Notes: generated from the letters alone by a model not told the origin. A DNA stretch of 64,000 nucleotides from Orientallactaga sibirica (GCA_036365145.1 JAEOAD010000888.1:1488001-1552000); one strand, 5' to 3'; counted from the stretch's first letter, positions 1 through 10,277 are shown. Program-made: numbers and translations.

Positions 1-77
1 GGTCACGGGGAATCCAGCCTGGGTCCTTAGGCTTTGCAGGCAAGTGTCTTAACCACTAACCCATCTCTCCAGGCCTC
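1..77 (-). mobile_element. tSINE, head portion, cut by window edge
   Basis: Reads on the minus strand as the head of the tRNA-derived SINE (ends AACCCATCTCTCCAGGCC on the plus strand). The body and tail lie outside the window. Confidence 0.85.
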
Positions 78-204
78 GTGCCCTTTTTGTAACCCACTGA
101 ATTAAATTAAGGTCTTTTGCATGATCATGGGATCAAGAGAGACTGGGGTAAAGGTAATAGAAGATGCTCCTCAGATCCAATTTCCTTATTTTTATTTATA
201 TTTT

Positions 205-333
205 TTATAGAGCCCAGGCTGTCCTGGAACTCACTCTGCAGTCCCAGGCTGGCCTCCAACTCACAGCAATCCTCTTATTTCTGCCTCCCAAGAGCTGGGA
301 TTAAGAGCATGTTCCCCATGCCCAGATCCAATA
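205..333 (-). mobile_element. B1-type SINE, diverged
   Basis: Minus-strand B1 recognised by AGCCCAGGCTGTCCTGGAAC and GAGCTGGGATTAAGAGCATG. It is more diverged than most B1 copies here, and its T-rich left end merges into flanking sequence. Confidence 0.75.
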
Positions 334-341
334 ATTTAAAA

Positions 342-502
342 ATATTTATTTGAGGGAGAAAGTATGGTGTGCCACAGCTCCTGACACCTCAGGGAGAACT
401 CCAGCTGCATGTACCACTTTGTAGGTCTGGCTTTACATGAGTACTGGGTAATCAAACCCAGGCAGTCAAGCTTTGCAAGCATCTCATCTGTCCAGCCCTT
501 CA
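342..502 (-). mobile_element. tSINE
   Basis: Minus-strand copy: TATTTATTTGAGGGAG tail side at left, head complement CATCTCATCTGTCCAGCCC at right. The body is diverged, suggesting an older insertion. Confidence 0.8.
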
Positions 503-526
503 GACCTTGGTTTTTGTTGTTGTTGT

Positions 527-588
527 TGGGTTTTGTTTTGTTTTGTTTTGTTTTGTTTTGTTTTGTTTTGTTTTGTTTTGTTTTGTTT
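527..588. repeat. (TTTTG)n simple repeat
   Basis: About twelve TTTTG units. It is the expanded (CAAAA)n tail of the minus-strand B1 that follows directly. Confidence 0.95.
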
Positions 589-724
589 GAGGTAGGGTGT
601 TACTTTAGCCCAGGCTGGCCTGGAACTCACTATGTATTCTCAGAGTGCCCTCAAACTCATGGTGATCCTCCTACCTCTGCCCTCTGAGTGCTGGGATTAA
701 AGGCATGTGCCACCATGGCCAGCC
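589..724 (-). mobile_element. B1-type SINE
   Basis: Minus-strand B1 (GAGGTAGGGTGTTACTTTAG to GCCACCATGGCCAGCC). Its tail is the adjoining TTTTG repeat. Confidence 0.9.
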
Positions 725-737
725 TCTCTGAGACTTT

Positions 738-955
738 TTTTTTTTTTTAAATGAGAGAGAGAGAGAAAAATTTAGCATACCAGGGTCTCTAGCCATGGCA
801 ATTGAACTCCAGACACAAGCACCACCTTGTGCACATGTGTGACCTTACGCTCTTGTGACCCCTTGTGCATCTGGCTTATGTGGGACCTGGAGAGTCAAAC
901 GTGAGTCCTTGGGCTTTGCAGGCAAGCACCTTAACCACTAAGCCTTCTCTCCAGC
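738..955 (-). mobile_element. tSINE, long variant
   Basis: Minus-strand copy with an extra GTGTGACCTTACGCTCTTGT segment in the body. Related extra segments occur in the copies at 29831-30065 and 59624-59874, so this is a subfamily. Confidence 0.88.
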
Positions 956-1441
956 CCTCCCCAGATCTTTTAATAGAGGGAAGGGAAATCCCTGATTCAG
1001 TATTTGGACGAAGGTGGTAATGATGGTACAGTCAGGAGAATATGGTAGTCAGGGTCTCTGCCTCTGAACTACTTGAACTGAGAAAGACTTTGAAGCAAGA
1101 AATGAAAGATCTTCTCACTTCCTGGCTTGTGAGGCTATGAAACATGGGTGCAGCTGAAATCAAGCTGAGAATGTGAATCCTGTAACTACTCGTCTTCCTG
1201 AGACAAGGGCTATGCAGTTCGAGATGATATGAAGAAAATCTGTCCCTGGAGGACTGGCTCACACTAGTCATTTGGGACACTTGACTGTTGCTGGCTAAGG
1301 TCCCCATAAATATCAGGGACTGGAAGACAATAGAGGGTCAGGCTTTACTGAGGGAACTAGGAATGAGAGAAGCAGAGCTGGATGTCCAATCTTCTGGGCC
1401 CAATAGGGCTATGATTATAGGAGAGTTAAGAAAGAAGTTAA
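956..1441. other. Unassigned sequence
   Basis: About 485 bp that I cannot place in any repeat family seen here. It has no credible long reading frame, no CpG-rich stretch and no splice-bounded coding segment. It is most simply old neutral sequence or a decayed repeat. Confidence 0.5.
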
Positions 1442-1670
1442 TGGCTGGAGAGATGACTTAGCAGTTAAGGCACTTGCCTTAAAAGCCAAAGGACCCAGAT
1501 TCGATTCCCCAGAACCCACATAAGGCAGATGCACATAGTGGTGCATGCATCTGGAGTTCATTTGCAGTGGCTGGAGGACCTGGTATACCCATTCCCTCAG
1601 TCTCTTTCTCTCTCTCTTCCTCTTCATTTCTCTCTTTCTCAAATAAATAAATGAAAATAATTTTTTAAAC
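1442..1670 (+). mobile_element. tSINE
   Basis: Complete plus-strand copy: A-box region ATGACTTAGCAGTTAAGG, B box GATTCGATTCC at about 1499-1509, CT-rich tract, then an AAATAAATAAATG tail. Confidence 0.92.
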
Positions 1671-1694
1671 AACTTCTGAACTGGAGTCAAAACT

Positions 1695-1909
1695 TTATTT
1701 CATTTTTTAAATTTAATTTTATTTATTTATTAGAGATAGAGAGGGAGGGAGAGAGTAAGTAAGTGAGAATGGGCATGCCAGGGCCTCTAGCCACTGCAAA
1801 CAAACTCCAGATGCCTGTGCCACCATGTGCATGTGGCTTATGTAGGACTTGGAGAATCAAACCAGGGTCATTAGTCTTCACAGGCATGCACTAAGCCATC
1901 TCTCCAGCC
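1695..1909 (-). mobile_element. tSINE
   Basis: Complete minus-strand copy: T-rich tail and purine-rich GAGAGGGAGGGAGAG at left, TAAGCCATCTCTCCAGCCC at right. Confidence 0.9.
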
Positions 1910-1937
1910 CAAAAAATATTTTTAAAAACAAAGGCAA

Positions 1938-2166
1938 GGGCTGGAGAGATAGCTTAGCAGTTAAAGCGCCCGCCCGCTAAGCCTAAGAACTTCTGTTGGA
2001 TTCTCCAGGTCCCACATTTAGCCAGACGCAAAGTGACACAAGGGTGCAATACTGCACTTGCCCAAAAGGAGGTGCACACATCTGGAGTTCATTCACAGTG
2101 GCTGAGAGGCTACTGGCACACCCATTCTTTATCTGTCTGTCTCTCTGACTCTCTCAAAAAAAAAAA
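1938..2166 (+). mobile_element. tSINE, 'CACTTGCCCA' variant
   Basis: Plus-strand copy of a variant carrying AAGTGACACAAGGGTGCAAT and CACTTGCCCAAAAGGAGGTG in the body. Target duplication AAACA(A/G)AGGCAA at 1926-1937 and 2167-2178. It lies just upstream of L1 copy A. Confidence 0.9.
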
Positions 2167-2186
2167 AAACAGAGGCAAAAATAAAT

Positions 2187-3510
2187 GACTTCTGGGTAAG
2201 ATGGCAGCATAGTAGCCATGCCAAAGCAGCCTAGGGAGGGAAATAAGCAGAAAAACAGCAAAAAACACTTTTCTACCAAAAACTGAAAGGTGTATAATAA
2301 ATTATCAACCACATCAGAAAAGCAGGAGAGTCTCAGATCTTCTAGCAAACAGGAAACCAGCCAGAATCCCACTGAGGTGCTGGTGACACCAATCCATGCA
2401 CCCACCCAGCAAGCCCAGAGCTGCACTAGCAGAAATCAGGTGAAGGGATTTTCCACTCACACCAGCCTCCTTGCAAAGTCAAGAAACCTGAGGGAGAAGA
2501 CAGCAGGGACCAGCTGAGCAGCTGCTGAAAGAGATCACAAATGGGACCAGCTAAGCAGCTCCAGTACAACTCCAGGAACCCTACATAGCCTCCCATCCCC
2601 AACTGCCAGTGCCACAAACCACCTGAGAACTCACCCAGCCCCTGGCCACACAGCATCTAACACAGCTGATCAGAACACCACATCCAGCAACCCAAGCAGC
2701 CTAACCAAGTCCAACAACAAGTCCAAGTGCAACAGAGAGGGACGGAGGTTGTCACTAAACATTGGTGAGATTGGAAGCCATTCCAAAAGGTAACAGGGCC
2801 TACTTGCACAAAGCCAGCACTGGAAGTGCTAATCTCACCCTCCATGTCAGGGCAGGTTATATACTATATTTGTCTGATATATTCTTGGTTGGCTTTACCA
2901 TTCCCAAATAACCTGTATTTTGATATTGACTATTGTTGCCTTTGACGTTTCCTGATTTATAAGGCTTTTGTCTTTTTCTCCTACCATTACTGGGGGCAGA
3001 GTCCAAGTCACCCCCAGGTTGACCTGAAACCCATTTCAGACCAGAAATGTAAGCCTCCCAGTTGACAGGATTAAGGGTGTGGGGCAACACATACATTTAG
3101 GGACTTTGGCTTTATAAGATTATCTGTGTGTTTTAATCACCAGTCTTGCATAAATATTCTGTTTTGCATAAATATTCAGGTTTTGATTGAACATATATAT
3201 TGCTCATTTTAAGATTTGCCAGTAATTTGCTCCACCCAGCCTACTAGAATACTTGAATAGCAGGCAAACTCAACACCTAGGGTCACTTCTGCTGTTATTC
3301 TGAGAGCATAAGCACTACTACACCTGGCATCTTAAACTCCTACACTGAAGATATATAAAGTCAGATTTTACATGGCTAAGAACACTGCAAATAATTAGAA
3401 AACCCAAACATAAAATTAACTCAAGATGTAAAAATCTCTACATTATAATACAAGAAACACAAAAAAATCAAGACAACACAATCCCACCAAAAATTATAAA
3501 TCCATCAGAA
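2187..3510 (+). promoter_or_regulatory. L1 copy A 5' UTR (internal promoter region)
   Basis: Leader of L1 copy A, about 1.3 kb. In L1 elements this region carries an internal Pol II promoter that starts transcription near the first base. The start matches the starts at 22760, 35727 and 36003, which identifies it. Several poly(A) runs and substitutions suggest it is decayed; activity is not inferable. Confidence 0.8.
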
Positions 3511-4380
3511 AGGACTTCTAATGAGACTGTTTTAAATGAAGTGCCTGACAAAGAATTTTTAAAAATGATTATATCTATGCTCAAAAAAAAAAATCAAAGA
3601 AGAAATCAAAGGAATCAAATAAGAAAACAAACTCCTGAAGGAAACCCAAGAGAACAAAGAAAACCAACTTAATGATATAAGGAGTTCAATACAAAACATG
3701 AGTAAGGAAATAGAAATAATGTAAAAACTACCAATCAGAAATACACAAATGAAGAACAGAGTAAGTCAAATGGAAAACTCTATAGAAAGTTTAACCAGTA
3801 GGATGGATCAAGGAGAGGACAGAATATCTAAACTAGAAGACCATGTCTTCTAAGACAAAGAGAAAAACAAACTAATAGGGAGGTATGAATGGGAAATTTT
3901 GGGGCACTATGAAGAGACCAAACATAAGAATTCAGGGTATAGGGGAAGGAGAAGAAATTCACTCTATAGGCATAGCAGGTAATTTTAACCAAATAATAGA
4001 AGAAAATTTCCCCAAAATAGGAAAAGTGATGCTAATACAGATATAGGAAGGCTTCAGAATAACAAAACAGACAAAATCAGAAAAGAACTTCTCAATGCCG
4101 TATAGTAATTAAACTACAAAACACACAAACCAAAGAAAATATATTGAAAACAGAGAGAAAAATCAAGTCACATAAAGGCAGGCCCATCAAGATAACAGCT
4201 GATTACTCAACACAAACTTGAAAAGCCAGAAAGGCTAACAATGATGTAGTCCAAGTTCTGAAAGATAACAACTGTCAACCAAGGTTACTTTATCCTGCAA
4301 AGCTATCCATCCAAATAGATGGAGAAATAAGGACATTCCACAACAAAACAGGCTAAAGGAATATATGAACACTAAACCAG
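3511..4380 (+). pseudogene. L1 ORF1 remnant (copy A)
   Basis: Aligns by eye to ORF1 of copy C. The position equal to C's ATG reads AGG (3511-3513), so the start is lost. The coiled-coil part (about 3580-3850, Lys/Glu/Asn rich) has in-frame stops. The RNA-binding region is recognisable around 3910-4020. The C-terminal domain (lysine-proline-leucine-tyrosine-proline-alanine-lysine type text near 4270-4380) ends abruptly at the deletion junction. ORF1p normally coats L1 RNA as a trimer; this copy cannot encode it. Confidence 0.8.
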
Positions 4381-4672
4381 GTCCCAATCCCAATTGCCTC
4401 AAAAAAAAAAAAAAAAAAAAAAAGTACCTTGAAATAAGCCTAACCAAGGAACTGAAGGAGCTCTACAATGAAAACTTGAAAATACTCAAGCAAGAAATTG
4501 CAGAAGACACAAGGAAATAGAAAAATCCCATGCTCTTGGATTGGAAGAATCAACATTGTGGAAAAAGTCAATCTTACCAAAAGCAATCTACACATTTAAT
4601 GCAATTCCCATCAAAAATTAAGCCTGGTGGTATCACCATACCCAATTTTAAGCTACAAAAAGAAGGCTGGCA

Positions 4673-4886
4673 GGGCTGAAGAGATGACTCAGCGGTTAAG
4701 GCACTTGCCTGCAAAGCCTAAGGATCCAAGTTTGATTTCCCTACAGTACCCACGTAAACCCAGATGCCCAAGGTGGAATGTGTCTGAAGTTCATTTGCAG
4801 TGGCTAGAGGGCCTGGCATGCTAATCTCTTTCCCTCATTCTCTCTCTCTTTCTCTGTCTCTCTTTAAATAAATAATTTTTTAAAAA
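4673..4886 (+). mobile_element. tSINE inside L1 copy A
   Basis: Plus-strand copy. The sequence AAAGAAGGCTGGCAG lies before it (about 4659-4673) and again after the following B1 (about 5070-5084). This suggests one target duplication enclosing both elements. Confidence 0.9.
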
Positions 4887-4898
4887 AAGAATACTGAA

Positions 4899-5063
4899 GC
4901 TGAGCATGGTGGTTCACACCTTTAATCCCAGCACTTGGGAGGTAGAGGCAGGAAGATTGCAGTGAGTTTGAGGCCAGCCTGAGACTACATAGTGAATTCC
5001 AGGTCCTCCTGGGCTAGAGCAAGACCCTGCCTTGAAAAACCATAATAATAATAATATTAATAT
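4899..5063 (+). mobile_element. B1-type SINE in the tail region of the preceding tSINE
   Basis: Plus-strand B1 (GCTGAGCATGGTGGTTCACA to ACCCTGCCTTGAAAAACC) with an (AAT)n-rich tail. It sits directly after the tSINE A-rich tail, consistent with insertion into that tail. Confidence 0.9.
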
Positions 5064-5627
5064 TAAAAGAAAAGAAGGCTGGCAGTATCACCATACCTAA
5101 TTTTAACCTATATTACAGAGCCATAGTAACAGAAACAGCATGGCACTGGCATAAAAACAGACACATACACCAATGGAACAGAATAGAGGAGCCAGATGTA
5201 AGTACAGGCAGTTGATCTTTGACAAAAATGCTAAAAATACTCATTGAAGAAAAGACAGCCTTTTCAACAAATAGTACTGGGGAAAACTGGATATCTGTAT
5301 GTAGAAGGATGAAAATAGATACTTATCTCTCTCCATGCACAAGAATTAAGTCCAAATGGATCAAAAACATTATTATTAGAGCTGAAACTCTGAAACTGCT
5401 AGAAGAAAAAGTAGGGGAAACCCTTCAACATCTTGGCATAGGCAATGACTTTGAATATAACCCCAATTGCTCAGGAAATAAAACCACTAATCAACCACTG
5501 GGACCTCATGAAATTAACAAGGTTTTATACAGCAAAGAACACTGTGAATAGAGCAAAGAGATGACCTATAGAATGGGGAAAAATCTTTACCAGCTACACA
5601 TCTGACAGAGGATTAAGATCCAGGATA

Positions 5628-5833
5628 GGGCTGGAGAGAGGGCTTAGTGATTAAGCCACTTGCCTGCAAAGCCTAAGGACCAAGGTTTGATACTCCAGAA
5701 CCCATGTAAGCCAGATGCACAAGGTGGTGCATGCGTCTGAAGTTTGCTTGCAGTGGCTAGAGGCCCTGGGGCACCCACTCTCTCTCTCTCCCCCCTCCCT
5801 TTCTCTCTCTCTGTCTCATTAAAAAAAAAAATA
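5628..5833 (+). mobile_element. tSINE inside L1 copy A
   Basis: Plus-strand copy with CT-rich tract CTCTCTCTCTCTCCCCCCTC and an A-rich tail. It interrupts ORF2 after TCTGACAGAGG; L1 text resumes with AGGAAACACGACTC. Confidence 0.9.
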
Positions 5834-5865
5834 CCCAGGAAACACGACTCAAAAAACTAAAAAAT

Positions 5866-6020
5866 GCTGGGCGTGGTGGCGCACACCTTTAATCCCAGCG
5901 ATCGGGAGGCAGAGGTAGGAGGATTGCCATGAGTTCGAGGCCACCCTGAGACTACATAGCTAATTCCAGGTCAGCCTGGACCAGAGTGAGACCCTACCTC
6001 GAAAAGCCAAAAAAAAAAAA
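5866..6020 (+). mobile_element. B1-type SINE inside L1 copy A
   Basis: Plus-strand B1, well preserved. Target duplication AAAAAACTAAA at 5851-5861 and about 6019-6029. Confidence 0.92.
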
Positions 6021-6395
6021 AAAACTAAATAATAAGAAATCAAACAACCCAATTAAAAAATGGGCTATGGAACTAAACAGAGACTTCTCAAAAGAAGAAA
6101 TACAGATGGCATATAAACATCTTTAAAAATATTCTACACCTTAGTCATTTGGGAAATGCAAATTAAAACTACTTTGAGATTCCATCTCACTCCTGTCAGA
6201 ATGGCTATCATCAAGAAGACAAATGACGATAAATGCTGGTGAGGATGTGGAAAAAAAGGATCCCTTCTACACTGTTGGTGGGAATGTAATCTGGTCCAGC
6301 CATTGAGAAAATCAGTGTGGAGGTTCCTGAGACAAATAAATATAGATTTACATACGACCCAGCTATACCACTCCTAGGCATATATCCTAAGAACT

Positions 6396-6547
6396 TTTTT
6401 TTTTTTTTTTGCAAGGTAGGGTCTCACTGTGGTCCAGGCTGACCTGGAATTAACTATGTAGTCTCAGGGTGGCCTCAAACTCTCGGCAATCCTCCTACCT
6501 CTGCCTCCCAAGTGCTGGGATTAAAGTCATGTACCACCATGCCCGGC
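6396..6547 (-). mobile_element. B1-type SINE inside L1 copy A
   Basis: Minus-strand B1 with poly(T) at left. Exact target duplication CCTAAGAACT at 6386-6395 and 6548-6557, inside the ORF2 C-terminus. Confidence 0.95.
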
Positions 6548-7539
6548 CCTAAGAACTCTTTTCACTACCTTAAAGATACTTGCACATCCATGTTTATTGC
6601 TACTCTATTCACAATAGCTAGGAAATGGAGCCAGCCTAGAGGTCCCTCAACTGATGAGTGGATAATGAAAATGTGGTACATTTATACAATGGAGTTCTAG
6701 TCGGTGGTAAAGAAAAATGAAATTTGTGGGGAAATGGATGGATCTGGAAAGGATTATACTTAGTGAGGTAACCCAGGCCCAGAAAGCCAAGTGTTACATG
6801 TTCTCTCTCATATGTGGATCCTAACTACAAATATGTGGACTTGTATGTGAGTTGGAATAAAACGCAGTAGCAGAGGCCAGTAAGCTAGAAAGGGGCTATA
6901 AGGGAGGGAGGAGAGGGGAGGACTTAAGAGGATGGTATTGTATATTTGTAAGGAGAAAAACAGATTACTGGAGGTGGATAGGCCTAAGTGAGGTCAGGAG
7001 AAGAGAATGAGTAAAAGAAGGACTGGAGGAGTGTTAATCAAAATTAAGAGTTAAGATATAAATAAGTCATATGGAAACTTACTTTTTTGGACAAGGCACA
7101 CCCAGATTGTTACTAGAAAATTTTCAGTGGCAGGGATGGGATACTTTTCAGTTAGTTGTTGTCCAGGGAGGTCACAGATACCCCCAAAATATTATAGGCC
7201 ATTGCCAAGGCCCCTTGTTTCCCACCAGGAAAAGATGGTAAGACCCTATTGCTGAAGACTCCACATGCTTGGGCTGCAAGGTCACTGAGAAATCCTTCTG
7301 GAGCTGAGCTGAAAGCCTCCTTCATGTGGACCAGATGACAGAAAGCTGGAAAAAAACTACGCTGCATGCAGTTCAGTGGGAGAGAGAAATCACCAGTGCC
7401 AGGCCAAATGAGCCAATGGGTGCAATAGTGGCATGTCTGTTATGGGGGAAAACAACTGCTCTCTAATTGGACTAGAGGCCCGCTCCATGGGAAGGAATAC
7501 ATCCCTGACACTGAAAATATATAATGGGGGAAGTCATGA

Positions 7540-8018
7540 GTCAAAGCTAGAAGAACAGTTCTCAAAAGACATAAGTGACAGCCCAGTGCAAGGAGAAAAG
7601 ACTAAGGTTGACACAGAGGTGGGCAGTTATGCCCCCAAAGTGAGCCATGTGCATTTCCATCCTGCAAAAAGGTATGCAGGGAGTGGAAAATGCTAGACCA
7701 GAGCCAGCCAGGTGTGGCTGAGGGAGAGCGTTTAACCAAAGCTTCAGCCTTAGTGCAGGCTCCCTTGGAGTCTGTCAAACCAAGGGGTGGGGGAAAACCA
7801 ACCCAAAGGGTAGGCACCACAGCAGGCTGGAGAGCAGCCTCACTCCTCTTGGTCCTGGCTCTGGCCAAGCAGCTGGGCTGGACCCCACAAAAGTACGTCG
7901 AGGTGAGAAAGTATGAGGCAGCCCCCTGGAAGCACTTCAGGATAAGAAAGCAGGACAATCGGCGACATGTTCATAGACTACTGTGGGAATGAAATATGAA
8001 GAAAACCAATGAAATGTG
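7540..8018. other. Unassigned sequence after L1 copy A
   Basis: Replaces the expected end of the L1 3' UTR. It carries two overlapping open frames: plus 7690-7992, 100 codons, and minus 7602-7958, 118 codons. Neither product resembles a family I know, and neither has a clear start context or splice sites. Related unassigned text appears to resume at about 8626 and 9080 between SINEs, so it may be one broken element or unique sequence. Confidence 0.45.
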
Positions 8019-8298
8019 TGGGCTGCAGAGATAAGTGGTTAAAGGCACTTGTTTGCAAAACCTGATGGCCTGGGGTTCAATTCCCCAGTACCCACATAAA
8101 GCCAGATACACAAAGTGGTACATGTGTCTGAAGTTCATTTTCAGTGGCAGGAGGCCCTGGTACATCACACTTATTCTCATTCTCTCTCTCTCTCTCTCCT
8201 CCTTACGCTCTCTCTCTCTCTCTTTCTCTTGGTCTCTCTCTCTCTCTCTCTGTCCCTCCTTCCTTCCTTGCAAATGAATAATAAATAAAAACATTTTT
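8019..8298 (+). mobile_element. tSINE with long CT tract
   Basis: Plus-strand copy; B box GGTTCAATTCC near 8071-8082. The pyrimidine tract is expanded to over 90 bp before the AATAATAAATAAAAA tail. Confidence 0.92.
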
Positions 8299-8314
8299 TT
8301 AAAAATGCTATGGG

Positions 8315-8612
8315 GGGCTGGAGAGATGGCTTAGCAGTTAAGGCACCTGCCTCCTAAGAACATTGGTTCCAATCTCCTGCGGTTCCAATCTCCAGGTCCC
8401 ACGTTTAGCCAGATGCAAAGTGACACGTCACAGCAGCCGGGGGTGCAATGCCGTTTTTAACTAACTTGACCACAAGGGGCGACTGCATCTGGTTTTTCAT
8501 TCACAGCAGCTGAGAGACTGCTGGTGCTCCCATTTCTATCTGTCTCCCTCTCCCTCTCTGTCTGTCTCTCTCTGTGTCTCTCTCCAAAAATAAATAAAAT
8601 AATAATAATAAT
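8315..8612 (+). mobile_element. tSINE, doubled-B-box variant
   Basis: Plus-strand copy in which the B-box segment GGTTCCAATCTCC occurs twice close together (about 8365-8395). Exact 13-bp target duplication AAAATGCTATGGG at 8302-8314 and 8613-8625. Confidence 0.93.
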
Positions 8613-8625
8613 AAAATGCTATGGG

Positions 8626-8879
8626 AATGAGCTATGGTAAAGAACTGTGGGAATATTTCTTAAGGACTTTACAAATAACTTTTCTGAATTGTTGCTGTCA
8701 GAAGCTTTTCCATTAAATTCCTTACTTATAATTTGCCCTGGAAGTTAATCTTACAATTGTGTAATTCACTGGCTTAAAGCAATGTGACTAGGTTTTCTTC
8801 TGCCTTGGTGTACCTTTGGCCTGAACATCACAGATGACCAATATTGTCCAGCAATGTTTAGAGATGCTGCCCAATGCTC
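8626..8879. other. Unassigned AT-rich sequence
   Basis: No repeat family recognised and no credible coding frame. It is split from the stretch at 9080-9565 only by the B1 at 8895. Confidence 0.5.
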
Positions 8880-8894
8880 AAAAGAGAATAATGG

Positions 8895-9064
8895 CTTGGT
8901 GTGGTGGCGCACGCCTTTAATCCCAGCCCTCGGGAGGCAGAGGTAGGAGGATCGCCGTGAGTTCAAGGCCACCCTGAGACTACATAGTGAATTCCAGGCC
9001 AGCCTGGGCTAGAGTGAGACCCTACCTCAAAAAAAATAAAAGAATAAATAAATAATAAAAAAAT
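8895..9064 (+). mobile_element. B1-type SINE
   Basis: Plus-strand B1 with a long A-rich tail. Exact 15-bp target duplication AAAAGAGAATAATGG at 8880-8894 and 9065-9079. Confidence 0.95.
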
Positions 9065-9079
9065 AAAAGAGAATAATGG

Positions 9080-9565
9080 ACAAATCACCCCTTGCAAGGC
9101 TCAGGGAGCTGTGGGAGAGGGGGTGGAACGAGTATAAGAGACAGAGGAGGGGGTGGAGTGTTGTAAAACAAATTCCTGTGAATTGAAAGCAGCAAACCAC
9201 TGTTGCCAGCATTGTCAGAAGCAGCTGGGTCCACTCACAAGAGACTTGAGATTGAGCCTGTTAACATCCCCTATAGAAGAAGGGAAAGGTGTGGAGAAGG
9301 CTATCAGATCCTCACCAGAGTTCTCAGGCCAGCTATATGTGATGACGTGTGAAGTCATGGCCAGAGAGAGAGAGGACATACAGAGGGCAAAAGATCATGC
9401 AACTATGAGCTCCGTCCATTTATGCAGCTATGGGGAAGTCGTCATCCTTGCTGGGATGAGACTTCTTGATGATTTGTCTGTTTTAGGGTCTCTACGTTCC
9501 TAGAAATAACCCCAATAAACTCATTAGCTCACCATAACTGGTTTTCATGCAATCAAAGTTTGGTC
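9080..9565. other. Unassigned sequence, partly L1-3'-UTR-like
   Basis: Positions 9088-9165 (GCAAGGCTCAGGGAGCTGTG and a G-rich run) resemble the AAGGCTCAGGG-CATT-GGAAGAGG segment of the L1 3' UTRs seen at 15485, 29098 and 33206. The rest, including CCCCAATAAACTC at about 9511, is not assigned. An open frame at 9153-9503 shows no recognisable domain. Confidence 0.45.
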
Positions 9566-9861
9566 TGTTATTGCAGCCAGGTTCATATTGCTGGCACAAA
9601 ACACCCAAGCAGAGCAGCTTGTGGGAGAAAGGGTGTATCTTGGCTTACAGGCTCAAGTGGAAGTTTGATGGCAGGGGAAAACAATGGCATGAGCAGAGGG
9701 TGGAGAAACACTGGCAAGAGGAATCTGGTTAGAACACCCATAAGCCTGCCCCCGACAATACACTGCCTCCAGGAGGGTTTAATTCCCAAATTGCCATCAG
9801 CTGGACACATGGCATTCAGAACACTTAAGTTTATGGGGGACACCCAAATCAAACCACTACC
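9566..9861 (-). mobile_element. MaLR (ORR1-like) LTR, truncated
   Basis: Minus-strand LTR of the type seen in full at 59040-59390. Shared segments include CCCATAAGCCTGCCCC, ACAATACACTGCCTCCAGGA and AAGTTTATGGGGG. Boundaries are approximate, and no clean 5-bp duplication was found. Confidence 0.8.
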
Positions 9862-9972
9862 TCTGTTATTTGTGCCCTATCTGGGATGAATAAACCTGTG
9901 TTTTTAATCTTCCCATGGGAAAAGGTTTCACACAACACCCATCCATGATGAAATACTGGCAGTCTTAATCTT

Positions 9973-10277
9973 TTTTATTCTTTTGTTTGTTTGTTTTTAG
10001 ATTTTTATGTATTTATTTTTATTTTATTTTATTTTTTTATTTTTTTGGAGAGAGAGAGGGAGAGGGAGACAGAGATGGGCGTGCCAGCAGTCTCTCAGCT
10101 GCTGTGAACGAAATTCAGATGTGTGCGCCCCCTTGTGGTCAAGTGCGGCATTGCACCCTTGCCTCACTTTGCATCTGGATAAACGTGGGACCTGGAGATT
10201 AGAACCACTGGAGATTGGAACCAGTGTTCTTAGGCTTAGGAGGCAGGCGCCTTAACCCCTAAGCCATCACGCCATCC
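9973..10277 (-). mobile_element. tSINE, doubled-B-box variant
   Basis: Minus-strand copy; the complement of the doubled B-box region is visible as AGATTAGAACCACTGGAGAT near 10196. Exact 17-bp target duplication CTGGCAGTCTTAATCTT at 9956-9972 and 10278-10294. Confidence 0.94.

Larger units (their letters stand above)
4381..6830 (+). pseudogene. L1 ORF2 C-terminal remnant (copy A)
   Basis: ORF2 text restarts at CAATTGCCTCAAAAAAA (compare 36490) and covers the region after the reverse transcriptase active site through the cysteine-rich C-terminus. Fragments such as MLKILIEEKTAFSTNSTGEN (5219) and KCWGC-type text near 6230-6290 align to L1 ORF2. Five SINEs interrupt it, and stops and frameshifts are frequent. 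The endonuclease and the catalytic Asp-Asp motif are absent. Confidence 0.85.
2187..7539 (+). mobile_element. LINE-1 copy A, internally deleted, 3'-truncated, with nested SINEs
   Basis: Begins with the family's 5' start ACTTCTGGGTAAGATGGCAG and runs through 5' UTR, ORF1 remnant, ORF2 C-terminal part and most of the 3' UTR. Near 4378 the text jumps from the ORF1 C-terminal domain to late ORF2, removing the endonuclease and most of the reverse transcriptase. The 3' UTR stops near 7539, several hundred bases before the polypurine tract and poly(A) seen in copies C and E. Loss of the 3' end is unusual for L1, since priming starts there, and points to a later deletion. Inserts: tSINEs at 4673 and 5628; B1s at 4899, 5866 and 6396. 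Confidence 0.92.

Noticed and set aside
7690..7992. 100-codon frame as a host gene
   Set aside because: No recognised domain, no splice signals or partner exons, and an equally long frame overlaps it on the other strand.
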